Origin: Bacteroides stercoris ATCC 43183
Lineage (GTDB): Bacteria; Bacteroidota; Bacteroidia; Bacteroidales; Bacteroidaceae
Length of the DNA stretch: 64,000 bases
Direction: 5' to 3'
NCBI RefSeq assembly: GCF_025147325.1
Contig: NZ_CP102262.1
Coordinates: 1,116,001-1,180,000 of the forward strand
A program made the position numbers and the translations under genes. Numbering within the stretch: position 1 is the stretch's first letter; every line of letters starts with the position of its first letter. Shown here one piece after another: positions 1-8,105 of this stretch. Below the pieces are notes generated by a model. That model had not been told where the DNA came from and made no database searches. It saw only the letters and a program-made list of their open reading frames with translations.

Positions 1-2
1 TC

Positions 3-578
3 AATATTGTAGACTCTTTCTTCGGTATGCTTGCCGAGAACCTGTTGAAAGGACTGCATCGCGAAGTTATGATTGCCAAATTCCTGATTCCGATTAATAC
101 GATACGGCGAATCATCATAGCCGTTCCTCCCAAGGCGGAATACGAAGCAGGCTTTCAGAAGTGGGTGGAGCATTTTTGCCGGATGGGCGGTACGTTGGGC
201 TGCCGGGTACATTTCTTTGCAAACGAGGAAACAACTGTACAGTTGCAGGCATTGGTGAAGAAAAAGTATGGACAGACCTTGACGGATTTCTCTCGTCTGG
301 ATGATTGGGGGGACTTGCTGATATTGACCGGACAAGTGAATTACGACCATTTGCTGGTAGTGATAAGCGCGCGTAGGGGTTCTATCTCCTACGACAGTTC
401 TTTCGAGAAACTTCCGGCGCAGTTGAGCAAATATTTTTCCAATAATAGTTTGATTGTACTTTATCCCGACCAGTTGGGCGAACCCCAGGATGCCGTCTCT
501 TTCTCTAATCCGCGAAATGAGGCGCAGCATTACGAGAAGGTAGGAAAGTGGGTTTATAAATGGTTTAAGGAAGATTAG
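3..578 (+). CDS. Cation/proton antiporter, C-terminal part (5' end outside window)
   Basis: The reading frame is open from the first bases of the window, so this is the last roughly 190 residues of a longer protein. No membrane segment remains. What is left is a soluble alpha/beta domain with alternating hydrophobic strands (RIIIAVPP near the start, DLLILTG and HLLVVISARRGSISY further on), like the UspA-like cytosolic tail of Bacteroidetes Kef/NhaP-type sodium/proton exchangers. The assignment rests on memory of that tail and not on a transport motif. It ends 34 bases before tcdA on the same strand. Any start inside the window, such as the ATG at 27, is an internal methionine. Confidence 0.6.
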   Translation, partial: NIVDSFFGMLAENLLKGLHREVMIAKFLIPINTIRRIIIAVPPKAEYEAGFQKWVEHFCRMGGTLGCRVHFFANEETTVQLQALVKKKYGQTLTDFSRLDDWGDLLILTGQVNYDHLLVVISARRGSISYDSSFEKLPAQLSKYFSNNSLIVLYPDQLGEPQDAVSFSNPRNEAQHYEKVGKWVYKWFKED

Positions 579-612
579 TAAGTGATTAGTGATTAATGAT
601 TAGTGGTTGGCG

Positions 613-1326
613 ATGATGGAGGATTGGAAACAGAGAACCCGGCTTTTGCTGGGAGAGGAGAAAATGGAAAGGCTGCAACAGGCGCATGTGCTGGTTGTAG
701 GTCTTGGTGGAGTAGGCGCTTATGCAGCCGAAATGATATGCCGTGCAGGTGTGGGGCGGATGACGATTGTGGATGCGGACACGGTGCAACCTACCAATAT
801 AAATCGTCAACTGCCTGCTTTGCATTCCACTATGGGGAGGGAGAAGGCGGAGGTTTTGGCGGCACGTTTCAAAGATATCAATCCGGACATACAGTTGACG
901 GTGCTGCCGGTATTTCTGAAAGACGATAATATACCCGAACTGCTTGATGCCGCCCGATATGATTTTATAGTGGATGCCATTGATACACTTGCTCCCAAAT
1001 GCTATTTGATAGCGGAAGCACTGAAACGGCATATTAAGATTGTATCGAGTATGGGGGCGGGCGCAAAGAGTGATATTACGCAGATACGTTTTGCCGATAT
1101 ATGGGATACCTATCATTGCGGATTGAGTAAGGCGGTGAGGAAACGTTTGCAGAAGCTGGGGGTTAAGCGTAAACTTCCGGTTGTATTCAGTACCGAGCAA
1201 GCCGACCCTAAGGCAGTGCTGTTGACGGAAGATGAACAGAATAAAAAGTCCACTTGCGGAACTGTAAGCTATATGCCGGCTGTATTCGGCTGTTACCTTG
1301 CGGAATACGTCATTAAAAGGTTGTAA
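613..1326 (+). CDS. tcdA: tRNA threonylcarbamoyladenosine dehydratase (TcdA/CsdL)
   Basis: This is a ThiF/E1-like enzyme that uses ATP to cyclise t6A37 in tRNA to ct6A. The nucleotide-binding motif VVGLGGVGAYA lies at about residues 28-38 and is followed by the acidic strand end IVDADTVQPTNINRQ, which is typical of E1-like folds. The C-terminal CGTVSYMPAVFG segment matches TcdA. At about 237 residues the length suits the family. I chose the ATG at 613; a second ATG follows at 616 and a TTG lies at 607. It has its own short intergenic gap before the ABC ATPase. Confidence 0.9.
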   Translation: MMEDWKQRTRLLLGEEKMERLQQAHVLVVGLGGVGAYAAEMICRAGVGRMTIVDADTVQPTNINRQLPALHSTMGREKAEVLAARFKDINPDIQLTVLPVFLKDDNIPELLDAARYDFIVDAIDTLAPKCYLIAEALKRHIKIVSSMGAGAKSDITQIRFADIWDTYHCGLSKAVRKRLQKLGVKRKLPVVFSTEQADPKAVLLTEDEQNKKSTCGTVSYMPAVFGCYLAEYVIKRL

Positions 1327-1410
1327 TAGGGCTATCAAACAGTTAGAACGTACCTATGTGTTAAAGATAAAATGTGTCATGACCGTAAGGAATAAACAGT
1401 AACTAAAACA

Positions 1411-2067
1411 ATGATACGATTAGAAGGAATAACGAAGAGTTTCGGCAGTTTACAGGTGTTGCGGGGCATCGACCTGGAGATAAAAAAAGGGGAGGTTGTC
1501 AGCATTGTCGGTCCCAGCGGTGCGGGCAAGACCACTTTGTTGCAGATTATGGGAACTTTGGACATGCCCGATAGCGGTTCGGTAACGATTGACGGTACAT
1601 TGGTGAATTGCCTGAAGGAGAAAGAACTCTCCGCCTTCCGTAATAAGCATATAGGCTTTGTCTTTCAGTTCCATCAGTTGTTGCCGGAATTTACGGCTTT
1701 GGAGAATGTGATGATACCGGCTTTCATTGCCGGAATGGGACAGCAGGAAGCCAGAGCGGCGGCTGCCGAAATATTGGACTTCATGGGATTGGCGGAACGC
1801 GCTTCGCACAAGCCCAATGAGTTGTCCGGTGGAGAGAAGCAAAGGGTTGCCGTTGCCCGTGCGCTCATCAATCATCCTGCGGTGGTGTTGGCGGATGAGC
1901 CGTCCGGAAGTTTGGATACGCATAATAAGGAAGAACTGCACCAACTGTTCTTTGATTTGCGTAACCGTTTGGGCCAGACATTTGTAATTGTGACGCATGA
2001 TGAGGGATTGGCACAAATCACCGACCGTACCATTCATCTGAAAGACGGTGAAGTTTGTAAGGAATAG
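1411..2067 (+). CDS. lolD: ABC transporter ATP-binding protein, LolD type
   Basis: A 218-residue stand-alone ABC ATPase. Walker A is GPSGAGKT at about 34-41, the signature LSGGE is at 138-142, Walker B with AVVLADEP is at 157-164, and a THD switch histidine follows. Length and sequence style fit the LolD/MacB group (lipoprotein release or related export). No permease lies beside it, as is common for lolD in Bacteroidetes, so the partner must be elsewhere. Other members of the same ATPase group, such as FtsE-like proteins, cannot be fully excluded. Confidence 0.8.
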   Translation: MIRLEGITKSFGSLQVLRGIDLEIKKGEVVSIVGPSGAGKTTLLQIMGTLDMPDSGSVTIDGTLVNCLKEKELSAFRNKHIGFVFQFHQLLPEFTALENVMIPAFIAGMGQQEARAAAAEILDFMGLAERASHKPNELSGGEKQRVAVARALINHPAVVLADEPSGSLDTHNKEELHQLFFDLRNRLGQTFVIVTHDEGLAQITDRTIHLKDGEVCKE

Positions 2068-2082
2068 CTGTCTGTCTCTTCA

Positions 2083-3015
2083 TTATTCAAAACAAACATA
2101 GTGGCTAAGCCGCTCCAAATCGCTTTCGGTAAATTCTTGGTAGAGGGCAAATGGTTTGAGGTTGTGGAGTATTCCTTTCTTTTTACGGTATTCCACAAGG
2201 GCTTTTGCCTGGTAAAAGTTTATATAAGGATGGTTGCGAAGGCGCTCTATGCCGACCCGGTTCAGATTGATGCGTCGGATTTCAGAAGGCGTAACGGTGA
2301 ACCATGCTTGCAGTTGGCGATAATCCAAATGAATCTCCTGCAATTGCTCTATTCGGTAGAAGCCGCCTAAACGTTGCCGATAGTTCACTATCGACCGGGC
2401 TATGCCGCTGCCTACGCCGGGAATTTTCTTCAATTCAGTGGTATCTGCATGGTTTAAGTTAAGCACGGTGCCTGCCGGATATTTATAAATACTGTCTTTG
2501 GGTGTCTGCTGAAGAGTGAGTAGAGAGGTCGCCTTTCTTATAGTGTCTTCTGCCGTAAAATAGATGTAGGGAGAGAGCGTTTGGTACTGTTCTTCTGTCA
2601 ATCCATATACTTTTTTGAAATCTTCGGCCTTACGGAACTTTCCCCCTTTGCTTCGATAACGTAAGATGTTCTTTGCCATCCATGCAGGAAGACCTAAGCG
2701 GCAGAAGGTGACGGAGTCCGTACGGTTAGGGTCGAAAGGAGCTAATACAACTGTTCTCTTTTTATATCTCTCCGATTTTTTGAAACGGCTGTTCTCGTTT
2801 TTTTCTTGTTCCCGCACAGAACTGATAAAGTTGTCGTATTCTTTCAAGGCGGCAGCCTGTATCCTGGATTCTTCTTCAGAAAGTTGCCTGCTGTTTTGCC
2901 GGAAAGAATAGATATATCCGGAGAGAAAGATGAGGACTATCCCAATGATGAGAACAAGGATACCTCGCCTTTCTCCCCGGGAGAAGTATAAGAAGTCTTT
3001 AAACGGATTCTTCAT
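2083..3015 (-). CDS. Membrane-anchored helix-hairpin-helix protein
   Basis: A short cytoplasmic start (KDFLYFSRGERRG) leads into one transmembrane helix at about residues 18-37. The rest contains three helix-hairpin-helix units: about 105-150, about 188-220 (the clearest, with LKKIPGVGSGIARSIVNYR) and about 248-285. This layout resembles ComEA-like DNA-binding proteins, and Bacteroidetes genomes often carry this tandem form. DNA binding is expected, but a role in DNA uptake is not shown. It starts 6 bases after the end of the sodium symporter on the same strand, so the two are probably cotranscribed. Confidence 0.75.
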   Translation of the reverse strand: MKNPFKDFLYFSRGERRGILVLIIGIVLIFLSGYIYSFRQNSRQLSEEESRIQAAALKEYDNFISSVREQEKNENSRFKKSERYKKRTVVLAPFDPNRTDSVTFCRLGLPAWMAKNILRYRSKGGKFRKAEDFKKVYGLTEEQYQTLSPYIYFTAEDTIRKATSLLTLQQTPKDSIYKYPAGTVLNLNHADTTELKKIPGVGSGIARSIVNYRQRLGGFYRIEQLQEIHLDYRQLQAWFTVTPSEIRRINLNRVGIERLRNHPYINFYQAKALVEYRKKKGILHNLKPFALYQEFTESDLERLSHYVCFE

Positions 3016-3021
3016 TATGGT

Positions 3022-4389
3022 TTATTTGAAGAAGCCCAACTCGTTGATGAAAATAAGTCCGATTCCTATTGGGGCGATATATTTCAGAATGAAGATAAGC
3101 AATCTGTATATATGTATATTTAAAGTTCCGTTATTGCTGACTTCTTCCCACACAATCTTTTTATCCAGGTACCATCCGGTGAAGATAGAGATAAAGAACC
3201 CGCCTAAGGGCAACATGATTTTAGCGGTGACGAAGTCGAATAAATCGAACAGGTTAAGGCCAAAAATCGTGTAACTCTTTCCTACGCCCAATGACAGCGA
3301 ACATAACACTCCCAGCACAATACAGCCGGCGGTAACCAGTTTGGCTGCTTTTCCTCGTGTAAACTTGAACTCCTCATGCAGATATGCTGTTACCACTTCG
3401 TGTAAGGAAATGGTTGAAGTCAATGCCGCCAGCGCCAGCAAAACGTAGAACATGATGGATAAGGCGATTGCCAGCCAGGGTATGTTGCCGAATGCCTGTT
3501 GAAATACGTTGGGTAAGGTGATGAACAATAAACTCGGTCCTGCATCCGGCTGGATGCCAACGGAAAACGCCGCAGGGAAGATAATGAATCCGGCAAGAAT
3601 GGCGACTAACGTGTCGATACCTGCCACATTGAGTGCTGTTTTAGGCAGGTTGGTGTCATTTCTGAAATAAGAAGCGTATGTGCAAAGACATCCCATACCG
3701 AGGCTGAGTGAAAAGAATGCCTGTCCCATTGCACCTAAGAAAACATTACCGTCCACTTTGCTGAAGTCGGGTTTCAGCAGGAATTCGATACCCGCACTTG
3801 CACCGGGTAGTGATACGGAACAAATGGCAAGCACTACCAGCAGGATAAACAGCATGGGCATCATTATCTTGGCTGATTTTTCAATACCCTTTTCCACTCC
3901 TTTTATGATGATGAAGTGTGTGGCTAACAAGAATACCACCAACCAGATAACAGGACGCCACGGATTGCTGACAAAGCCGTTGAAGGAAGCGATGAACTCT
4001 GCGGCGGACTTGCCGGCAAAACTGTTGGTTGCGGCTTCTCCTATAAATTCCAAGGTCCAACCCGCTACTACCGAGTAGTAGCCCAAAATAAGGAATCCGG
4101 CTAATACACCCATTCGTCCCACCCAACGCCAATGGGTTCCCGGAGCCAGCTTTTGATACGCTCCGGCAGTGTTGGCGCGTGAACGGCGTCCGATAAGAAA
4201 TTCGGCTATCATGATAGGAATACCTAATATAAGTACACATACCAGATAAATCAGTATGAAGGCTGCACCGCCATGATTGCCTGTTTCAAAAGGGAATCTC
4301 CAGATATTACCCAGGCCAACTGCAGAACCGGCTGAAGCAAGTATCACTCCCAATTTGCTTCCAAAGTTGGCTCTTTCATTTCTTGTCAT
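3022..4389 (-). CDS. Sodium-dependent transporter, NSS (SNF) family
   Basis: A 455-residue inner-membrane protein with about 11-12 hydrophobic helices. The N-terminal signature FGSKLGVILASAGSAVGLGN followed by IWRFP is the sodium and substrate site of neurotransmitter:sodium symporters such as LeuT and MhsT. The family imports amino acids or related small solutes with sodium; the substrate cannot be read from the sequence. A minus-strand -7 box lies about 50 bases upstream and the HhH protein follows directly. Confidence 0.9.
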   Translation of the reverse strand: MTRNERANFGSKLGVILASAGSAVGLGNIWRFPFETGNHGGAAFILIYLVCVLILGIPIMIAEFLIGRRSRANTAGAYQKLAPGTHWRWVGRMGVLAGFLILGYYSVVAGWTLEFIGEAATNSFAGKSAAEFIASFNGFVSNPWRPVIWLVVFLLATHFIIIKGVEKGIEKSAKIMMPMLFILLVVLAICSVSLPGASAGIEFLLKPDFSKVDGNVFLGAMGQAFFSLSLGMGCLCTYASYFRNDTNLPKTALNVAGIDTLVAILAGFIIFPAAFSVGIQPDAGPSLLFITLPNVFQQAFGNIPWLAIALSIMFYVLLALAALTSTISLHEVVTAYLHEEFKFTRGKAAKLVTAGCIVLGVLCSLSLGVGKSYTIFGLNLFDLFDFVTAKIMLPLGGFFISIFTGWYLDKKIVWEEVSNNGTLNIHIYRLLIFILKYIAPIGIGLIFINELGFFK

Positions 4390-4438
4390 AAAACGTGGAT
4401 TTTTCTTACAATTCGTTATTAATTGCTCTTAAAACGCA

Positions 4439-4446
4439 CAAATATA
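4439..4446 (-). promoter_or_regulatory. Promoter -7 box for the NSS transporter
   Basis: Read on the minus strand this is TATATTTG, matching the Bacteroides -7 consensus TAnnTTTG. It sits about 50 bases upstream of the NSS start. I see no clear -33 TTTG at 19-21 bases spacing. Confidence 0.5.
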
Positions 4447-4458
4447 GAAAATGTTCCA

Positions 4459-4466
4459 TACTTTTG
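4459..4466 (+). promoter_or_regulatory. Promoter -7 box for the VanZ-family gene
   Basis: TACTTTTG matches TAnnTTTG and lies 26 bases before the VanZ start codon. It is back to back with the opposing NSS promoter. Confidence 0.55.
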
Positions 4467-4492
4467 CACACAGATTGTTCATAATTTGAGAT

Positions 4493-4891
4493 ATGCTATA
4501 TTATATTAAGAAATATCCGGTATCGCTGGTGATAATACTTGCTGTAATTTATCTGTCGTTTTTTAAACCGCCCACTACCGATCTGGGCACTATCCCTAAC
4601 CTTGACAAGGTGGTGCATATCTGTATGTATTTCGGCATGTCCGGTATGTTGTGGCTGGAGTTCTTGCGGGCGCATCGGAGAGACCGTACGCCTATGTGGC
4701 ACGCATGGGTAGGAGCATTTGTCTGTCCGGTATTGTTCAGTGGAGCGGTAGAATTGTTACAGGCATTTTGTACTACCTACCGTGGCGGCGATTGGCTGGA
4801 TTTTGCAGCCAATACCACGGGAGCTGTCCTGGCGTCATTGGTGGCTTGTTTCGTGCTGAAACCAAGAGTGATGCGTAAATCTACAGATTAG
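4493..4891 (+). CDS. VanZ family membrane protein
   Basis: A 132-residue protein with about four hydrophobic segments. The ADLGTIPN-like stretch (TDLGTIPNLDKVVHICMYFG) is followed by FLRAHR and by ELLQAFCTTYRGGDWLDFAANTTGA, the usual VanZ pattern with conserved H, E, Q, D and N residues near the membrane. VanZ-like proteins have no settled biochemical function outside teicoplanin resistance. The stop codon overlaps the convergent murF stop by 4 bases. Confidence 0.8.
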   Translation: MLYYIKKYPVSLVIILAVIYLSFFKPPTTDLGTIPNLDKVVHICMYFGMSGMLWLEFLRAHRRDRTPMWHAWVGAFVCPVLFSGAVELLQAFCTTYRGGDWLDFAANTTGAVLASLVACFVLKPRVMRKSTD

Positions 4892-6186
4892 AGATAATCG
4901 ACTACCGTATTCAGTTTTATTCCGTTCGAGCCTTTTATCAGGATTGTCTTTCCGCAGGGTTTGTTCTTTTGGAGCGCGGCTATTAGAGCCGGAGCATCGG
5001 GATAAGTGGTATACGTGTGGCGGGTTGCTGCAAATAATTCGCCTACCAATATTACATCCTCAAAGCCATATTCTTCCAGATAGTCCACTATTCTCTGGTG
5101 CTCTTCGGCACTGTCTTTTCCCAGTTCGCGCATATCTCCCAATATCAGCATTTTTTTCTCGGCTTGCATGTTGCGGAAATTTCCGATGGCTGCCAGCATG
5201 CTTGTGGGATTGGCGTTGTAGGCATCGATAATCAGGGTGTTGTCGGCCGTTTTTTTCAGTTGCGAACGGTTGTTCCGGGGTTCATATTCATTCAGGGCTT
5301 TGTCTATCTTCTCTGCTTCTACTCCGAAGAAATGTCCGATAGTGACGGCTGCCAGAGCATTGGGAAAGTTATATTCGCCAATCAGTCGGGTATGCACTTG
5401 GTGAAATTCTCCTTCTTTTCCGGCTCTCCACTCAAAAGCGAGGTAGGGGGAATTGCCGGTAACGTGGCCGTTGATATAAAGACTGTTTTCTTCTCCGTAG
5501 GTTATCGGATTCAGTCCCCGGGCTATTTCCCTGAGGTAAGGATTGTCCTGATGAAGGAAGATGGTGGAGTTTCCCTGCCGGCGCAGATAGTCGTACAGTT
5601 CGCCTTTGGTCCGGATAACGCCTTCGAAAGAACCGAAGCCTTCCAAATGAGCCTTTCCTACATTGGTGATAATCCCATAATCGGGTTCGGCTATTTCCAC
5701 CAGTTCCTTGATGTCGCCGGGGTGGCTGGCTCCCATTTCTACTACGCCGAGCTCATGCTCTGTTGTCAGGCGCAACAAGGTGAGCGGTACACCGATCGGA
5801 TTATTCAGATTTCCCAGTGTGTACAGTACATTGTACTTTTGGGACAATACGGCGGATATAAGCTCCTTGGTCGTTGTTTTCCCATTGGTTCCTGTAATGC
5901 CGATGATGCGCGTACCCAGTTGGCGGCGGTGATAATTGGCAAGCTGTTGCAAGGTGTGCAGGCAGTTATCCACTAATATATAACGTGTATCTCCGGCAGG
6001 AGCATAGGCGGCTTCGTCTACAACGGCGTAGGTGCTGCCTGCTTCCAATGCTTTGGCGGCAAAGGCGTTGCCGTTGAACGTATCGCCTTTCAAGGCGATA
6101 AACAGTGAGCCTTCGGGGCAGTTGCGGCTGTCGGTGGTTATGCCGGTGCAGCCGAGAAATATCTGATAAAGAGCGGTTATATCCAT
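4888..6186 (-). CDS. murF: UDP-N-acetylmuramoyl-tripeptide--D-alanyl-D-alanine ligase
   Basis: This cytoplasmic Mur ligase adds D-Ala-D-Ala to UDP-MurNAc-tripeptide. The ATP loop TGTNGKTT lies at about residues 98-105. The N-terminal substrate domain includes TDSRNCPEGSLFIALKGD, and the C-terminal domain has ILGDMRELG. The frame is open up to 6315, but I place the start at 6186 because an AAGGAGA sequence precedes that ATG and the 432-residue product matches family length. It complements ddl at 46.4 kb and murI at the window end in the same pathway. Confidence 0.93.
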   Translation of the reverse strand: MDITALYQIFLGCTGITTDSRNCPEGSLFIALKGDTFNGNAFAAKALEAGSTYAVVDEAAYAPAGDTRYILVDNCLHTLQQLANYHRRQLGTRIIGITGTNGKTTTKELISAVLSQKYNVLYTLGNLNNPIGVPLTLLRLTTEHELGVVEMGASHPGDIKELVEIAEPDYGIITNVGKAHLEGFGSFEGVIRTKGELYDYLRRQGNSTIFLHQDNPYLREIARGLNPITYGEENSLYINGHVTGNSPYLAFEWRAGKEGEFHQVHTRLIGEYNFPNALAAVTIGHFFGVEAEKIDKALNEYEPRNNRSQLKKTADNTLIIDAYNANPTSMLAAIGNFRNMQAEKKMLILGDMRELGKDSAEEHQRIVDYLEEYGFEDVILVGELFAATRHTYTTYPDAPALIAALQKNKPCGKTILIKGSNGIKLNTVVDYL

Positions 6187-6240
6187 ATCTTTCTCCTTCG
6201 GGGAGTTTTGCAGTTCGTAATAAAATTGATATTTTGCGAA

Positions 6241-6248
6241 CAAAGATA
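6241..6248 (-). promoter_or_regulatory. Promoter -7 box for murF
   Basis: On the minus strand this reads TATCTTTG, an exact TAnnTTTG match about 54 bases upstream of the murF start. It supports the shorter start, because the longer reading frame would begin upstream of this promoter. Confidence 0.55.
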
Positions 6249-6291
6249 CCTTATTTTTCAGACTTGGTGTACCAACAATGGCTTTTTTGTT

Positions 6292-6299
6292 TACATTTG
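6292..6299 (+). promoter_or_regulatory. Promoter -7 box for folP-cdaA
   Basis: TACATTTG matches TAnnTTTG and ends 27 bases before the folP ATG. It faces away from the murF promoter. Confidence 0.55.
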
Positions 6300-6326
6300 C
6301 AGATATATAAATCAAAAAACGCTGCC

Positions 6327-7199
6327 ATGAAAGTTCTGCAATCCAAATATATAAACGTCAACGGTTCGCTGTTGGACCTTTCTTCTCCCTGCGTCATGGG
6401 AATTCTCAATGTCACCCCCGATTCTTTTTATGCCGGCAGCCGCATGCAGACGGAAGCCGACATAACAAGCCGCATAGGGCAGATTGTGGCGGAAGGAGCT
6501 GCTATCATCGATGTGGGCGCTTACTCTTCGCGTCCCAATGCGGAGAATGTGTCGCCTGCGGAAGAGATGGAACGCTTGCGCATGGGGTTGGGTATTCTGA
6601 GAAAAGTACAGCCCGATGCGATTGTTTCGGTAGATACCTTTAGGGCGGATGTGGCGAGAATGTGTGTCGAGGAATACGGTGTGGCAATTATCAATGATAT
6701 AGCTGCCGGAGAAATGGATGATGATATGTTCCGTACGGTTGCCGATCTGAATGTTCCTTATATCATGATGCACATGCAGGGTACACCGCAAAATATGCAA
6801 CAGCATCCCCATTATGATAATTTGCTGAAAGAGGTGTTTATGTACTTTGCCCGTAAGGTGCAGCAATTACGCGATTTAGGTGTAAAGGATATCATATTGG
6901 ACCCCGGGTTCGGCTTTGGAAAGACCATTGAGCATAATTATGAATTGTTGGCTCATCTGGAGGAATTTCGCGTTTTTGAACTTCCCTTGCTGGTTGGCGT
7001 TTCCCGTAAATCTATGATTTATCGTTTGTTGGGAACTACTCCGCAGGAAGCGTTGAACGGTACAACCGTATTGGATACCATCTGTCTGTTGAAAGGGGCT
7101 GATATACTTCGTGTGCACGATGTGCGCGAGGCAGTGGAAACGGTGAAAATCGTGGAAGCCATGAATGCGGCCCGTTCTGCGTTAATCGCTAATAATTAA
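6327..7199 (+). CDS. folP: Dihydropteroate synthase
   Basis: This enzyme condenses 6-hydroxymethyl-7,8-dihydropterin pyrophosphate with p-aminobenzoate in folate synthesis. The GILNVTPDSF signature is at about residues 25-34. Later come VDTFRADVA, MMHMQGTPQNMQ, and DPGFGFGKTIEHNYELL, and the pABA/sulfonamide-site region VSRKSM. The frame is open further upstream, but the ATG at 6327 gives the normal 290 residues and sits just after a -7 box. The cdaA gene starts 19 bases downstream, a gene pair often seen in Bacteroidetes. Confidence 0.93.
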   Translation: MKVLQSKYINVNGSLLDLSSPCVMGILNVTPDSFYAGSRMQTEADITSRIGQIVAEGAAIIDVGAYSSRPNAENVSPAEEMERLRMGLGILRKVQPDAIVSVDTFRADVARMCVEEYGVAIINDIAAGEMDDDMFRTVADLNVPYIMMHMQGTPQNMQQHPHYDNLLKEVFMYFARKVQQLRDLGVKDIILDPGFGFGKTIEHNYELLAHLEEFRVFELPLLVGVSRKSMIYRLLGTTPQEALNGTTVLDTICLLKGADILRVHDVREAVETVKIVEAMNAARSALIANN

Positions 7200-7218
7200 C
7201 CATTAATCACTTGCGACC

Positions 7219-7983
7219 GTGTTTTTTGAATTTGGCATAAAAGATTTTATAGATATCCTGCTGGTAGCTTTCCTGCTTTACTATACATATAAGCTGATGA
7301 AAGCTTCCGGATCTATCAATGTGTTTACGGGTATACTGGTGTTTATCCTGATTTGGCTGGTGGTTTCTCAGGTGCTGGAGATGAAACTGTTAGGGTCTAT
7401 TTTTGATAAACTGGTCAGTGTGGGTGTGTTGGCACTTATCGTCTTGTTTCAGGATGAAATACGGCGGTTTCTGCTTACGCTCGGTTCGCATCAGCATGCC
7501 AGTGCGTTGGTGCGCTTCTTTACGGGAAACAAGAAAGAAGGCATGGAACACGATGAAATTATGCCCGTTGTAATGGCTTGTATCAGTATGGGCAAGCAGA
7601 AAGTCGGTGCATTGATTGTGGTGGAACATAATATGCCGTTGGACGATGTGGTGCGTACAGGGGAGATTATCAACGCCGATATAAACCAGCGCCTGATAGA
7701 AAATATCTTTTTCAAGAACAGCCCGTTGCACGACGGAGCTATGGTTATCAGCAAGAAACGCATTAAGGCGGCAGGATGTATCCTGCCCGTGTCGCACAAT
7801 CTGGACATTCCGAAAGAATTGGGTTTGCGGCATCGTGCGGCGATGGGAATATCTCAGGTGTCGGATGCCCATGCGATCATTGTATCGGAAGAAACAGGCT
7901 CTATTTCGGTAGCCTACAAAGGGCAGTTTTATCTGCGCCTGAGTGCCGAGGAATTGGAGAGTCTTTTGACAAAAGAAATTTAG
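7219..7983 (+). CDS. cdaA: Diadenylate cyclase (CdaA type)
   Basis: A membrane-bound enzyme that makes cyclic di-AMP from two ATP. Three hydrophobic helices fill about residues 1-80. The DAC domain follows, with the catalytic DGA at 172-174 and RHR at 204-206. The start is GTG at 7219, which gives the usual N-terminus MFFEFGIKDFIDILLVA. It is the second gene of the folP transcription unit. No CdaR-like partner is adjacent. Confidence 0.92.
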   Translation: MFFEFGIKDFIDILLVAFLLYYTYKLMKASGSINVFTGILVFILIWLVVSQVLEMKLLGSIFDKLVSVGVLALIVLFQDEIRRFLLTLGSHQHASALVRFFTGNKKEGMEHDEIMPVVMACISMGKQKVGALIVVEHNMPLDDVVRTGEIINADINQRLIENIFFKNSPLHDGAMVISKKRIKAAGCILPVSHNLDIPKELGLRHRAAMGISQVSDAHAIIVSEETGSISVAYKGQFYLRLSAEELESLLTKEI

Positions 7984-8105
7984 ATGCGGCATTAGTAGGC
8001 TGAGGCGCATTGGTTGTTCGGTAATCAAAGGTAGCTCTCCTTTCTGTATTCCCCCGTTATATTGAGGATAAGCGACCTGTAATTTATAACTTATAACAAA
8101 TTTAT

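Noticed and set aside
6187..6315. N-terminal extension of murF
   Set aside because: It would start upstream of the murF -7 box and has no match to the family; an AAGGAGA sequence marks the start at 6186.
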